This document shows positions 33,476 through 41,934 of a stretch of 43,392 nucleotides of DNA, piece after piece. This DNA comes from UA16 sp965661575 (GTDB lineage: Bacteria > Bacteroidota > Bacteroidia > Flavobacteriales_D > Sanyastnellaceae). The stretch is from contig CBFIEJ010000018.1 in assembly GCA_965661575.1 (NCBI GenBank), positions 1 to 43,392 of the forward strand, in the 5' to 3' direction. The notes under the pieces were generated by a model, which was not told the origin of the DNA, searched no databases, and was given only the letters and a program-made list of their open reading frames with translations. The position numbers were made by a program, and so were the translations under genes. The stretch's first letter is position 1, and every line of letters begins with the position of its first letter.

Positions 33476-33483
33476 TAAATTTG
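33476..33483 (+). promoter_or_regulatory. -7 box TAAATTTG for def
   Basis: Exact TAnnTTTG match 4 nt (TGCC) before the ATG at 33488. With the ribBA box it forms a 49-nt divergent promoter in which both messages should start at or beside the start codon. Confidence 0.55.
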
Positions 33484-33487
33484 TGCC

Positions 33488-34063
33488 ATGATTTTACCGA
33501 TTGTTGCATTTGGAGATTCTGTTTTAAAGGCGGAAGCGTCTGAGTTGGTCAAGCCGCACGCGGGTTTGAGCGACTTGATCGCAAACATGTGGGAAACCAT
33601 GTATGACGCCGACGGTGTTGGACTTGCTGCCCCGCAAATAGGACAATCTATTCGGGTGTTTGTTTGCGACGGTTCACCTTTTGCCGAGGGTGAACGTGGT
33701 GATGAATCCTGCAAGGATTTTAAACGTGTCATGATCAACCCTGTCATTTTTGAAGAGTCAGAAGAGGTGTGTGGCATGGAGGAGGGGTGTTTGAGCATAC
33801 CCGGCATTCGAGAATCTGTAGAGCGTCCTGAGTCCATTGGAGTGGAGTATTACGATGAGAATTGGGAGTTGAAGGAGGAGCAGCTAACTGGTTTGGCGGC
33901 CAGAATTGTTCAGCATGAAAATGATCACCTTGATGGAATGTTAATCACAGATCATATTGCACCAATGCGTCGCCGTTTGCTCCATGGTAAGTTGCGGGAC
34001 ATTGGCAAGGGCAAGGTGCCCGTGAGTTATCGAATGCGATTTCCTCAACAGCGCGGAAGATGA
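33488..34063 (+). CDS. def: Peptide deformylase
   Basis: 191 residues. Removes the formyl group from nascent proteins. All three motifs are present: GVGLAAPQI at 43-51, EGCLS at 99-103 with metal ligand Cys101, and HENDHLDG at 143-150 with ligands His143 and His147 and catalytic Glu144. The insertion before motif 2 (EGERGDESCKDFKR) is typical for Bacteroidota enzymes. The next gene's start overlaps the stop (ATGA), so the two form an operon. Confidence 0.96.
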   Translation: MILPIVAFGDSVLKAEASELVKPHAGLSDLIANMWETMYDADGVGLAAPQIGQSIRVFVCDGSPFAEGERGDESCKDFKRVMINPVIFEESEEVCGMEEGCLSIPGIRESVERPESIGVEYYDENWELKEEQLTGLAARIVQHENDHLDGMLITDHIAPMRRRLLHGKLRDIGKGKVPVSYRMRFPQQRGR

Positions 34064-34563
34064 GCGGTGAGTCTATGAAAATTGCGTTTGGCCTGCTCGT
34101 GACCTTGGTAATGTCGGCCGCAGGATGCGATTCAGGACAGACGGAAGACGACTGCTCTGATCGCGAGCAGCAGATCGAGAGAATGGAGGGGCAGCTTTTT
34201 GAAGCCTCTGAAAAAGTGGACGCTTCATTGCGCTCTGCCCTGATGATGGCTTATGCGGACTTTTCGAATCATTGCCATGCGTCAGAACGGACGCCTGAGT
34301 TCCTTTTTCGCCGGGCGGACTTGCTGCGATCAGCGGGCCAATTCCAGGAGGCGATGACACAGCTGCGAGACATTCACGATCATTACAAAAATTTTGATAA
34401 AAGGCCCGTCTGTGCATTTCTCGTTGGCTTCATTGCAGAGGTTGAACTCAACGATCGTGAACAAGCTCGAAAAACCTATGAGCAAGTCATAGAACTGCAC
34501 CCAGAGAGCCGCGCTGCAACCTGGGCGCAGCAATCAATTGAAAATCTAGAGGTCCTCCCGTGA
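34060..34563 (+). CDS. TPR-like lipoprotein, function unknown
   Basis: 167 residues with a lipoprotein signal (MKIAFGLLVTLVMSAAGC, Cys21 counted from 34060) and tetratricopeptide-like helix pairs, such as FLFRRADLLRSAGQFQEAM and the following YKNF and EQARKTYEQVIELHPESRA. TPRs bind other proteins, often at membranes or in envelope assembly. The ATG at 34060 overlaps the def stop as ATGA; an ATG at 34075 would start directly at the signal peptide and is an equal option. No specific partner can be named. Confidence 0.75.
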   Translation: MSGESMKIAFGLLVTLVMSAAGCDSGQTEDDCSDREQQIERMEGQLFEASEKVDASLRSALMMAYADFSNHCHASERTPEFLFRRADLLRSAGQFQEAMTQLRDIHDHYKNFDKRPVCAFLVGFIAEVELNDREQARKTYEQVIELHPESRAATWAQQSIENLEVLP

Positions 34564-34628
34564 TGATGGCCGAGGTTGTCTGTCGAAAGCATTCCGTTTT
34601 TATGAGGCGTTAAGTCAATTGCGCTTCA

Positions 34629-34636
34629 TACTTTTG
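34629..34636 (+). promoter_or_regulatory. -7 box TACTTTTG for fba-pgi
   Basis: Exact TAnnTTTG match 19 nt before the ATG at 34656. The leader would be short; the 92-nt gap after the TPR lipoprotein gene shows no terminator. Confidence 0.5.
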
Positions 34637-34655
34637 TCCCCAAAATTGAAATCAG

Positions 34656-35726
34656 ATGGGTCAAAAGTTCAGAGCGGGTGTTTTAAGCGGAGACGAAGTG
34701 CGTGCGGTTTTTCAAGATGCACAAAAACATCAATATGCCCTGCCGGCTGTTAATGTCATCGGTTCGAATTCAATCAATGCCGTGCTCGAGACAGCGCGCG
34801 ATTTGAATTCGCCTGTGATTGTCCAATTTTCCAATGGGGGCGCCGCATTCAATGCTGGTAAAGGATTGAAAATGGATGATCAGCAAAATGCGGTCCTCGG
34901 TTCAATTGCGGGAGCTCATCATGTTCATACGCTGGCTGAAGCTTATGGTGTACCGGTTATTTTGCATACCGACCATTGTTCTCGCAAGCTGTTGCCATGG
35001 ATCGATGGACTTTTGGATGCCAGTGAAGCTTATTTTGAGAAGACAGGTGCGCCATTGTTCAGTTCTCACATGATTGATTTAAGTGAGGAGCCACTCGAAG
35101 AGAATATTTCAACTTGTAAAACTTACTTGAAGCGCATGCACAAAATGGGCATGTTTTTGGAAATCGAGTTAGGTGTTACCGGAGGGGAAGAAGATGGTGT
35201 CGACAACACGGATATCGACAGCAGCAAATTATACACCCAGCCAGAGGAGGTCGCTTTTGCTTATGAGGAATTGAAATCCATAAGCGATCAATTTACAGTC
35301 GCGGCTGCTTTTGGCAATGTACACGGTGTCTACAAGCCGGGTAACGTTAGTTTGACTCCAAAAATCTTGGACAATAGTCAAAAACACATTGAGCATAAAC
35401 ACAACACGGCCGAAAATCCCGTTGATTTCGTTTTTCATGGTGGAAGTGGATCCAGTGTGGAGGAAATTCGAGAAGCGATTTCTTACGGCGCGATCAAGAT
35501 GAACATTGATACGGATATGCAATGGGCATTTTTGAGTGGGATCCGGGATTATGTCGACCACAATCACGATTATCTCACGACTCAAATCGGCAATCCTGAG
35601 GGTGCTGAGGTGCCGAATAAGAAGAAATACGATCCGCGTGTGTGGCTCCGTCAGGGAGAATCGTATTTCAACGCGCGCTTGAAGCAGGCTTTTGAGGATT
35701 TAAATTGTGTGAACCGCAACGCCTGA
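34656..35726 (+). CDS. fbaA: Fructose-bisphosphate aldolase, class II
   Basis: 356 residues, close to E. coli FbaA (class IIA). It cleaves fructose 1,6-bisphosphate in glycolysis and forms it in gluconeogenesis. Zinc-ligand and substrate blocks: ALPAVNVIGSNSINAVLE, VILHTDHCSRKLLPWIDGLL (shown in part: TDHCSRKLLPWIDGLL), EIELGVTGGEEDGVDN, FGNVHGVYKPGNV, FVFHGGSGSS and KMNIDTDMQWA. All conserved glycine and histidine sites are in place. The stop overlaps the pgi start as TGATG, so the two sugar-phosphate enzymes are made from one message. Confidence 0.96.
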   Translation: MGQKFRAGVLSGDEVRAVFQDAQKHQYALPAVNVIGSNSINAVLETARDLNSPVIVQFSNGGAAFNAGKGLKMDDQQNAVLGSIAGAHHVHTLAEAYGVPVILHTDHCSRKLLPWIDGLLDASEAYFEKTGAPLFSSHMIDLSEEPLEENISTCKTYLKRMHKMGMFLEIELGVTGGEEDGVDNTDIDSSKLYTQPEEVAFAYEELKSISDQFTVAAAFGNVHGVYKPGNVSLTPKILDNSQKHIEHKHNTAENPVDFVFHGGSGSSVEEIREAISYGAIKMNIDTDMQWAFLSGIRDYVDHNHDYLTTQIGNPEGAEVPNKKKYDPRVWLRQGESYFNARLKQAFEDLNCVNRNA

Positions 35727-37342
35727 TGCTGAAGCCATTTCATCTCAGAGATTCAGAGGCGCACAAACGCTTACTTCAACTCGCTGAAGCCGACGGTCAT
35801 CGTTCTGTTCCCGAATTCTTTGCGGAGGAACCCAATCGTTTTGAGGCAATGCATGCTGAGACCTTGGGGATTTTGATGGATTGGTCGAAGCAGCGCATTT
35901 CCGCTGCAACGATGAACGCCCTCCATGACCTTGCGTCAGAAGCTGATTGGAAGGACGGTCGGAAGGCGTTGTTCTCCGGAGCTGCAATCAATCAAACGGA
36001 AGGCAGAGCTGTGTTGCACATGGCTTTGCGCGCTGATGAAGGAGACATCTTTGAGGTGAACGACTCGGATGTCATGCCCTCAATATTGGACGTGCGAGAA
36101 AAAATGTTGGCGTTTGCTGACGAAGTGCGTTCCGATGAAGAGATCACGGATGTTGTCAACATCGGAATTGGGGGTTCGGACCTAGGGCCTTTAATGGTGA
36201 CAAAAGCTTTGCGTCGATTCAGTGATGGTGGTCCCGCCATTCACTTTGTGAGCAATGTGGACGGAGCCCATTTGGATTCTGTTCTGCAGGAATTGAGCCC
36301 TCGGTCGACCCTGTTCATTGTTGTCAGTAAAACGTTCACCACTCAAGAAACAATGGCGAATGCGATGGCTGCCAAAGAATGGCTGGTGAATTCTCTGGGT
36401 GAGAGCTCTGTGAAGGCACACTTTGCTGCGGTGTCGACGAATTTAGATGCTGCAGGTGGATTCGGAATTGATGCAAAACGAATCTTTGGATTTTCCGACT
36501 GGGTCGGCGGCCGATACAGTTTGTGGGGACCCGTAGGGCTCTCCATTGCCTGCGGAGTTGGTTCGGGTCATTTTAAATCGATGTTGAAAGGTGCTCGAGC
36601 CATGGATGTTCATTTCCAAGAAGCACCGGATGATCAGAACTTGCCATTGATCTCAGCTTTGACTGGGATATGGTCGCGGGAGTATCTCGGTTTAGAGACC
36701 CAGGTGGTCCTTCCTTACGCGCAAGATTTAGACCGTCTCCCAGCATACCTTCAACAGGCAGACATGGAGTCCAACGGCAAGTCGACTGGCCGCGACGGCA
36801 AACCGGTGGCTCATGCAACAGGAGCAGTGGTTTGGGGTGAGGCTGGCACCAATGGTCAACATGCCTTCTACCAATTGTTGCACCAGGGCACTTCCATTCA
36901 TCCTGCGGATATCATTGCCGTCAAGACGTCGATGTCCTCTCATTTAGGTCATCATCAGAAATTGCTTGCCAATGCGATTGCTCAAGCAGAAGCTTTGATG
37001 GTAGGCAAAACAAAGGGGCAGGTCGTTGCGGAGATGAAAGCCAAGGGGCTGTCGCAGACTGAAATTGATGCCATTGCACCACACCGTGTTTTTGAAGGCA
37101 ATCGTCCATCTACTTTTTTCTTGCTCGACCAACTGGACCCCGAGACGGTTGGCAGCCTGATTGCATTCTACGAGCATCGAATTTTTGTTCAAGGGCTCAT
37201 CTGGAACATCTGCAGCTACGATCAGTGGGGCGTGGAGTTGGGAAAGGTGCTGGCAAATCAAATTCTCAACGAATGGAATGAGGATGCGAAAGGAGCACAT
37301 GATCCAAGCACGATGGCGTTGATGACGCGCATGAAGACATGA
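35726..37342 (+). CDS. pgi: Glucose-6-phosphate isomerase
   Basis: 538 residues; interconverts glucose 6-phosphate and fructose 6-phosphate. Blocks NIGIGGSDLGPLM, VVSKTFTTQETMANA, the PGI signature DWVGGRYSLWGPVGLS (with Gly where Ser/Ala is usual) and QGLIWNICSYDQWGVELGK, which contains the second signature, are present along with the active-site HQGTSIHPADII. The ATG at 35726 is used; a longer frame from 35705 would start inside fba. Translationally coupled to fba. Downstream, 37343-37573 separates it from the giant surface protein gene. Confidence 0.96.
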   Translation: MLKPFHLRDSEAHKRLLQLAEADGHRSVPEFFAEEPNRFEAMHAETLGILMDWSKQRISAATMNALHDLASEADWKDGRKALFSGAAINQTEGRAVLHMALRADEGDIFEVNDSDVMPSILDVREKMLAFADEVRSDEEITDVVNIGIGGSDLGPLMVTKALRRFSDGGPAIHFVSNVDGAHLDSVLQELSPRSTLFIVVSKTFTTQETMANAMAAKEWLVNSLGESSVKAHFAAVSTNLDAAGGFGIDAKRIFGFSDWVGGRYSLWGPVGLSIACGVGSGHFKSMLKGARAMDVHFQEAPDDQNLPLISALTGIWSREYLGLETQVVLPYAQDLDRLPAYLQQADMESNGKSTGRDGKPVAHATGAVVWGEAGTNGQHAFYQLLHQGTSIHPADIIAVKTSMSSHLGHHQKLLANAIAQAEALMVGKTKGQVVAEMKAKGLSQTEIDAIAPHRVFEGNRPSTFFLLDQLDPETVGSLIAFYEHRIFVQGLIWNICSYDQWGVELGKVLANQILNEWNEDAKGAHDPSTMALMTRMKT

Positions 37343-37573
37343 AGTCTTGATGGTTTGAAGGCTTGATGGCTTGAAATCATTTTGAAGATCTTTTGATCTG
37401 TATCAATAACGATGTGATTTTTCGTGTAAAACTTGTTGTTTCGATTGTAAGCGATTAGTTTGCATAGGTAAAGGCCATTCGTGGTCATTTCACCCTTTGG
37501 CGTGATTCTCACGTCGAGTGATGTTTTTTATTTTGGGGTTGTCGCTTTGTTAGAACCAATAAAAATCCGATTG
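37343..37573. other. Intergenic region with a possible minus-strand T9SS-tail remnant
   Basis: The 231-nt gap holds no good promoter box or terminator. On the minus strand a frame open from about 37530 down through this gap into pgi includes KGEMTTNGLYLCKLIAYN, which looks like the G-Y-[IL]-V-K-[IL] strand of a T9SS type A C-terminal domain, followed by NHIVIDTDQ. It may be the decayed end of a lost gene, or chance. A short direct repeat TTGATGG/TTTGAAG lies at 37348-37375. Confidence 0.3.
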
Positions 37574-40500
37574 ATGCTAAGATCTTTTTCCCTCTTACTC
37601 TTTTTGAACGTTGCTTGTCACTCCCTGGCGAGCGTTGTTGGCCTTGAATCTGAGGTTTATGCGACTTCTGAATTTGGAATAACACACCGGCTTTATGTCA
37701 CTTTTGACGGTCCGAATGATGAGCTGGTGGCGATTTATGGAACAGTGGGTGAAAATGAAAATTCACCGTTGTCCATTGTCTCATCCGCGACCATATTTAA
37801 TTCGCTGTTGGGCACGAATTTCGGTGAAGGCATCAATCCGCTGTTTTTTGCACAATTTCCGGAAGTGGAATTTGACAGTTGGTTGACGATTGGATCTTCA
37901 AACAATTCAGGGTCTGGAGGTGTGAATTCCGTGGGCATGGAAACGCACTTGGACCAATTCAATGCTGGAAACGGATTCACAGTTGATAATTTCACAGGTG
38001 CTTCATGGTTCGTCATTCCAGGCGCCTCGGCAGATGCCCTTTCAGGAGATGATAACCGAGTCTTGATTGCACAAATCACCACCAATGGCGTAGTGGATGT
38101 GGTGATCAATGTCCAAAGCGATGATGTGGAAGGCAGCACGACCAATACCACTGGACTCAGCCTATCATTTCCTCAAATCGAGACGGGTTGCACTGACGAT
38201 GCTGCTTGTAACTTTAACCCGCTGGCCGAGCTTGACGACGATTCATGTGTCTTTCCCGGAGCAGACTGTGATGATAGTGACTCAAACACGACCAATGATG
38301 TGTATGCTTCAGACTGTTCTTGTTCTGGTGAGCCCATTGTAGAAGGCTGCATGGAAATGACTGCATGCAATTACAACGATGATGCGAACCAGTCGGATGA
38401 TTCGTGCTTCTTTGTTGGTGATGCATGCGATGATGGAGATGAAGGCACTGGAGGGGATGTTTACAATGCGAATTGCAGTTGCGAGGGCTTTGATATTGTG
38501 TTTGGATGCACTGATGACGCCGCTTGTAATTTTGATCAGGCAGCGGAAGCCTCTGATGGCTCATGTGTTTTTCCTGGCGATTCATGCGACGATGGCTTGA
38601 ACAACACGATTGATGATGCCTATCAGAGCGATTGCAGTTGTTCTGGGGACTTGGTTCCCACGGGGCCAGCAGGGCTGGAATATGAAGTGTATACGACATC
38701 TGAGTATGGAACCACTTATCGTGTTTTCGCCACCTTTGATGCCCCCACCAATGAACTCATTGCCGTTTATGGTACGCAAGCAGCACCGTTGTCGTTCGAA
38801 ACGACAACTTCTTTTTTCAACTCAACACTGGGTTCGAACTTCGGAGAGGGTATCAATCCACTTTTCTTTTCGGCCTTTCCCGAGGTTGAGTTTGACAGTT
38901 GGCTGACGATTGGTTCGTTTGATAATACCGGATCCGGAGGGGTCAATTCTGTTGGCATGGAAGAGTATTTTCAATTGTTTAATCAAGGCCTCGGCTTTAC
39001 CATCGACACGTTCCTCGGCGGGTCATGGTTTGTTGTCCCGGGTGCATCTGAAGATGCAATTTCAAGTGGCGATAATCGCGTCTTGGTGGCGCAGTTGACG
39101 ACGGATGGAGTGACAACGTTGACCATGAATTTCCAGTATGACGATTTGGAGGGGAATTCGAACAATACGGACGGATTGACCATTACGTTCCCTGAGATTC
39201 CTTCGGGTTGCAACGATTCAGACGCTTGTAATTACGATGCTGAGGCTGAAGTCAATGATGGCAGTTGCGCTTACATCGGAGATTCGTGTGACGATGGAGA
39301 TGCCGGAACGATGAATGACGAATACTCTTCGGAATGCAGCTGTGAGGGTGAGGCCATTGTGGAGGGCTGCACCAATCAAAGTGCCTGCAATTACAATGCA
39401 GCAGCAAATTCGGATGATGGCAGTTGTGCCGATTTGGACGAATGTGGAGTTTGCGGCGGCGAAGGCATTGCAGAAGGCGCATGCGATTGCGAAGGCAATG
39501 GTCCTGAAACGTATTACACGTGCGAAGGCGACTGCCTGAATGACACGGATGACGATGGTGTCTGTGATGAATTGGAAGTGGCCGGATGCTTGGACGCTAC
39601 GGCCTGTAACTACAACGAAAATGCGACCGACGATAGCGCTGACTGCACGTACGCTGATGATTTGTACGATTGCGACGGGAACTGCCAGAATGATTTAAAC
39701 AACAACAACCTCTGCGACGAATTGGAAACGTTTGGTTGCACTTCGCAGACAGCTGACAATTATGATCCTGAGGCTCTCACAGACAATGGAACTTGTGAAT
39801 GGCTTGGAGGCTTGGTTCAGTCATTGAGCTATGAGGTGTATGCTGAAGATGGTGTAGAGGGAACAACAACTTACCGGCTCTACGCCAACTTTAACAGCGA
39901 TGACATTGAAGTGGTTGCGGCGTACGGAACGGATGCGGCCCCTTGGCAACTGACTCCTAGTTCATCTTTTTATCAGGATGCTTTAGGAACACCTTTGGCA
40001 AGCGGAATCAATCCTGCATTCTTCCCGACATTTCCGTCGCTCGAATTTGATTCGTGGCTGGCATTGGGGGCTGCTCCAGGTCAGTCTGATGGCACAAACT
40101 CGGCAGGAATGGATGCCTTTTACCCAGCCTTTGAGGCGGGAGGAGCGCTAAATGTGAATACCTTCTTGGGAGGCTCCATTTTTGTTATTCCAGGTCAAAC
40201 CACGCAAGCTGTGCCGGTAGAAGGCAAAGTACTGCTGGCCCAAGTGACCACAGATGGATCAACCGAAGTGCTTTACAACCTTCAAATTCGCGACACAAAC
40301 GATGAATCTGTCGAAATCGCTGGTTTGGAGCTAACCTTTCCACAGGTAGAAGTGACTGGCACCGGATGCACAGACATTGAAGCATTGAATTATGATTCTG
40401 GTGCTTTGCTGGATGACGGAACATGCGAATATGTTGAGCCAAGTTACACGGGGTTGTCATTCGAACAGGTTGCCAGCAATGAACCGACAGCGGGCATGCG

Positions 40501-41827
40501 GACTTTCCGTGTTTATGCCAATTTCACCAATCCGAATGATCAACTGACAGCAGTGTTTGCTCAAGAAGATGATCCGATGAGCATTTCCACCACATCTTCA
40601 TTTTACCAAAATGAATTGGGGGGTGCCTTTGCAAGTGAAATCAATCCATTTGTCGACCAAATCGATCCAGACGCTGCGTATGACAGTTGGTTTACAATTG
40701 GAGGAGAGAATAGCAATGTCAATATCTCCACAGTTGGAGTTGATGCAGCGGTTGCAGCATTTGAGTCAGGAGGAGACTTTGCTGTGAACTCAGATTTGGG
40801 AGGAAGCTGGTTTGTTTTGCCGGATTTGGAGCCCTTGGCTTTCCCTGATGCAGATGGCAGGGTTCTCATTGCACAACTGACGACAAGTGGACAAGTGACC
40901 TTCGAAGTCAATTTGCAGTATCGCGCTCAAGATGGAACCAATCCTCAGGTAATCGGTGAGTCCTTGATTTTCCCTGATTTGAATTTTGGTTGCACCAATG
41001 AGGAAGCTTGCAATTACGATGAAGACGCAGAAGAGGATGCAGGAAACTGCATCTTACCAGAAGTTTATTACGATTGTGAAGGCGAGTGTATCAACGATAC
41101 AGACGGCGATGGTGTTTGCGATGAGTTGGAAATTCCGGGTTGCACCAATGCAGAGGCTGACAATTACAATGCGGATGCAACAGATGATGACGGGTCTTGT
41201 GAATTTTTAGGCTGCACGAACCCAGGAGCCTGCAACTATGATCCCAATGCGAATGTCAGCGACGATTCTTGTTCTTTCCCAGAGTTGTTTTACAACTGCG
41301 AGGGTGAGTGCAACAATGACACCGATGGTGATGGAGTTTGCGATGAGTTGGAGATTTTGGGTTGCACTGATATTTCAGCCTCGAACTACAACGTGAATGC
41401 TACCGAAGACGATGGTTCGTGTGAGTTCCCAGGTTGTACCAATCCAGAAGCCGAGAATTACGATTCTTCGGCCAATGTCGACGATGGTTCTTGCATCGCC
41501 CCAGGCTGCACCTACCCGAATGCGGCCAATTACGATCCACTGGCTTCTGAGGACGACGGCAGTTGCTCATTTGAGGGGTGCACAGATTCCGCAGCAAGTA
41601 ACTTCTGCGCTTTAGCGCTTGTGGATAATGGCTCTTGCACCTATGACATCCTGGGCTGCACTTACCTTGAAGCCGATAACTACTCACCAAGTGCCACGGT
41701 TGATGATGGTTCATGCCAATTGCCAGAAGGCGAAGTGGATTGTCCGTTTGATACGGATGGAAACGGTCTTGTTGGCTCAGCAGACTTGCTGGAATTTCTA
41801 GCGGCATACAGTTATCCATGCCCTTGA
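37574..41827 (+). CDS. Giant modular secreted protein: four copies of an unfamiliar domain, 16 Cys-rich repeats, dockerin-like tail
   Basis: 1417 residues. A signal peptide (MLRSFSLLLFLNVACHSLAS) is followed by four copies of an about 180-residue beta-type domain, each with FxxGINPxFFxxFPxxEFDSW, NSxGM, GGSWFVxPG and VLxAQxTT blocks, at about 37635-38180, 38672-39205, 39824-40363 and 40451-40987. Between them and after the last lie 16 repeats of the form GCTxxxACNYxxxAxxDDGSC, four with a DxDGDGVCDELE calcium-loop insert. The end, from Cys1390, is CPFDTDGNGLVGSADLL and a last Cys-Pro: one EF-hand/dockerin-like unit. No T9SS tail is seen. ATG at 37574 chosen for the signal peptide. Function unknown; surface adhesion or glycan binding is plausible. 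Confidence 0.85.
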   Translation: MLRSFSLLLFLNVACHSLASVVGLESEVYATSEFGITHRLYVTFDGPNDELVAIYGTVGENENSPLSIVSSATIFNSLLGTNFGEGINPLFFAQFPEVEFDSWLTIGSSNNSGSGGVNSVGMETHLDQFNAGNGFTVDNFTGASWFVIPGASADALSGDDNRVLIAQITTNGVVDVVINVQSDDVEGSTTNTTGLSLSFPQIETGCTDDAACNFNPLAELDDDSCVFPGADCDDSDSNTTNDVYASDCSCSGEPIVEGCMEMTACNYNDDANQSDDSCFFVGDACDDGDEGTGGDVYNANCSCEGFDIVFGCTDDAACNFDQAAEASDGSCVFPGDSCDDGLNNTIDDAYQSDCSCSGDLVPTGPAGLEYEVYTTSEYGTTYRVFATFDAPTNELIAVYGTQAAPLSFETTTSFFNSTLGSNFGEGINPLFFSAFPEVEFDSWLTIGSFDNTGSGGVNSVGMEEYFQLFNQGLGFTIDTFLGGSWFVVPGASEDAISSGDNRVLVAQLTTDGVTTLTMNFQYDDLEGNSNNTDGLTITFPEIPSGCNDSDACNYDAEAEVNDGSCAYIGDSCDDGDAGTMNDEYSSECSCEGEAIVEGCTNQSACNYNAAANSDDGSCADLDECGVCGGEGIAEGACDCEGNGPETYYTCEGDCLNDTDDDGVCDELEVAGCLDATACNYNENATDDSADCTYADDLYDCDGNCQNDLNNNNLCDELETFGCTSQTADNYDPEALTDNGTCEWLGGLVQSLSYEVYAEDGVEGTTTYRLYANFNSDDIEVVAAYGTDAAPWQLTPSSSFYQDALGTPLASGINPAFFPTFPSLEFDSWLALGAAPGQSDGTNSAGMDAFYPAFEAGGALNVNTFLGGSIFVIPGQTTQAVPVEGKVLLAQVTTDGSTEVLYNLQIRDTNDESVEIAGLELTFPQVEVTGTGCTDIEALNYDSGALLDDGTCEYVEPSYTGLSFEQVASNEPTAGMRTFRVYANFTNPNDQLTAVFAQEDDPMSISTTSSFYQNELGGAFASEINPFVDQIDPDAAYDSWFTIGGENSNVNISTVGVDAAVAAFESGGDFAVNSDLGGSWFVLPDLEPLAFPDADGRVLIAQLTTSGQVTFEVNLQYRAQDGTNPQVIGESLIFPDLNFGCTNEEACNYDEDAEEDAGNCILPEVYYDCEGECINDTDGDGVCDELEIPGCTNAEADNYNADATDDDGSCEFLGCTNPGACNYDPNANVSDDSCSFPELFYNCEGECNNDTDGDGVCDELEILGCTDISASNYNVNATEDDGSCEFPGCTNPEAENYDSSANVDDGSCIAPGCTYPNAANYDPLASEDDGSCSFEGCTDSAASNFCALALVDNGSCTYDILGCTYLEADNYSPSATVDDGSCQLPEGEVDCPFDTDGNGLVGSADLLEFLAAYSYPCP
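38186..41740 (+). repeat. Sixteen in-frame Cys-rich repeats (about 70-170 bp apart) in four blocks
   Basis: Blocks at 38186-38671 (three units), 39206-39823 (four), 40364-40450 (one) and 40988-41740 (eight). Unit consensus is GCT-x3-A-x-NY-x3-A-x2-DDGSC with two cysteines per unit; some add a second pair (DSCDDGD...CSC). Four units carry a YxCEGxCxNDTDGDGVCDELE insert (shown in part: NDTDGDGVCDELE). The DNA differs between units, so this is protein-level repetition with recent local duplication, not a CRISPR or satellite. Confidence 0.85.
41741..41824 (+). other. Dockerin-like EF-hand C-terminal tail
   Basis: Residues 1390-1417 of the giant protein: a Cys, then DTDGNGLVGSADLLEFL, the D-x-D-x-x-G-x5-D calcium loop and helix of a single dockerin-type half, then YSYPCP. 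The two Cys residues bracket the EF-hand and could form a disulfide. It occupies the place where a T9SS sorting domain would be. Confidence 0.6.
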
Positions 41828-41844
41828 TTTGAATAGAATGTTTG

Positions 41845-41877
41845 AAAAAGCCGCGCTGCAATCAGTGCGGCTTTTTT
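41845..41877 (+). terminator. Rho-independent terminator after the giant protein gene
   Basis: AAAAAGCCGCGCTG (41845-41858) pairs with CAGTGCGGCTTTTT (41863-41876), one G-U pair, loop CAAT, then more T. It lies 17 nt after the stop and separates this gene from the transporter; it also shows that the transporter frame's longer upstream start is not used. Confidence 0.88.
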
Positions 41878-41896
41878 GCGCTTCATTATTTAAGTG

Positions 41897-41904
41897 TAGA
41901 TTTG
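41897..41904 (+). promoter_or_regulatory. -7 box TAGATTTG for the SLC45-type transporter
   Basis: Exact TAnnTTTG match between the terminator and the ATG at 41935, leaving a leader of about 25 nt. Confidence 0.5.
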
Positions 41905-41934
41905 ACACGAACGCACGTTTTGAAATTCCGTCAA

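Noticed and set aside
38186..41740. CRISPR array or satellite DNA
   Set aside because: The regular units are in-frame Cys-rich protein repeats with variable DNA; there are no constant repeats with unique spacers.
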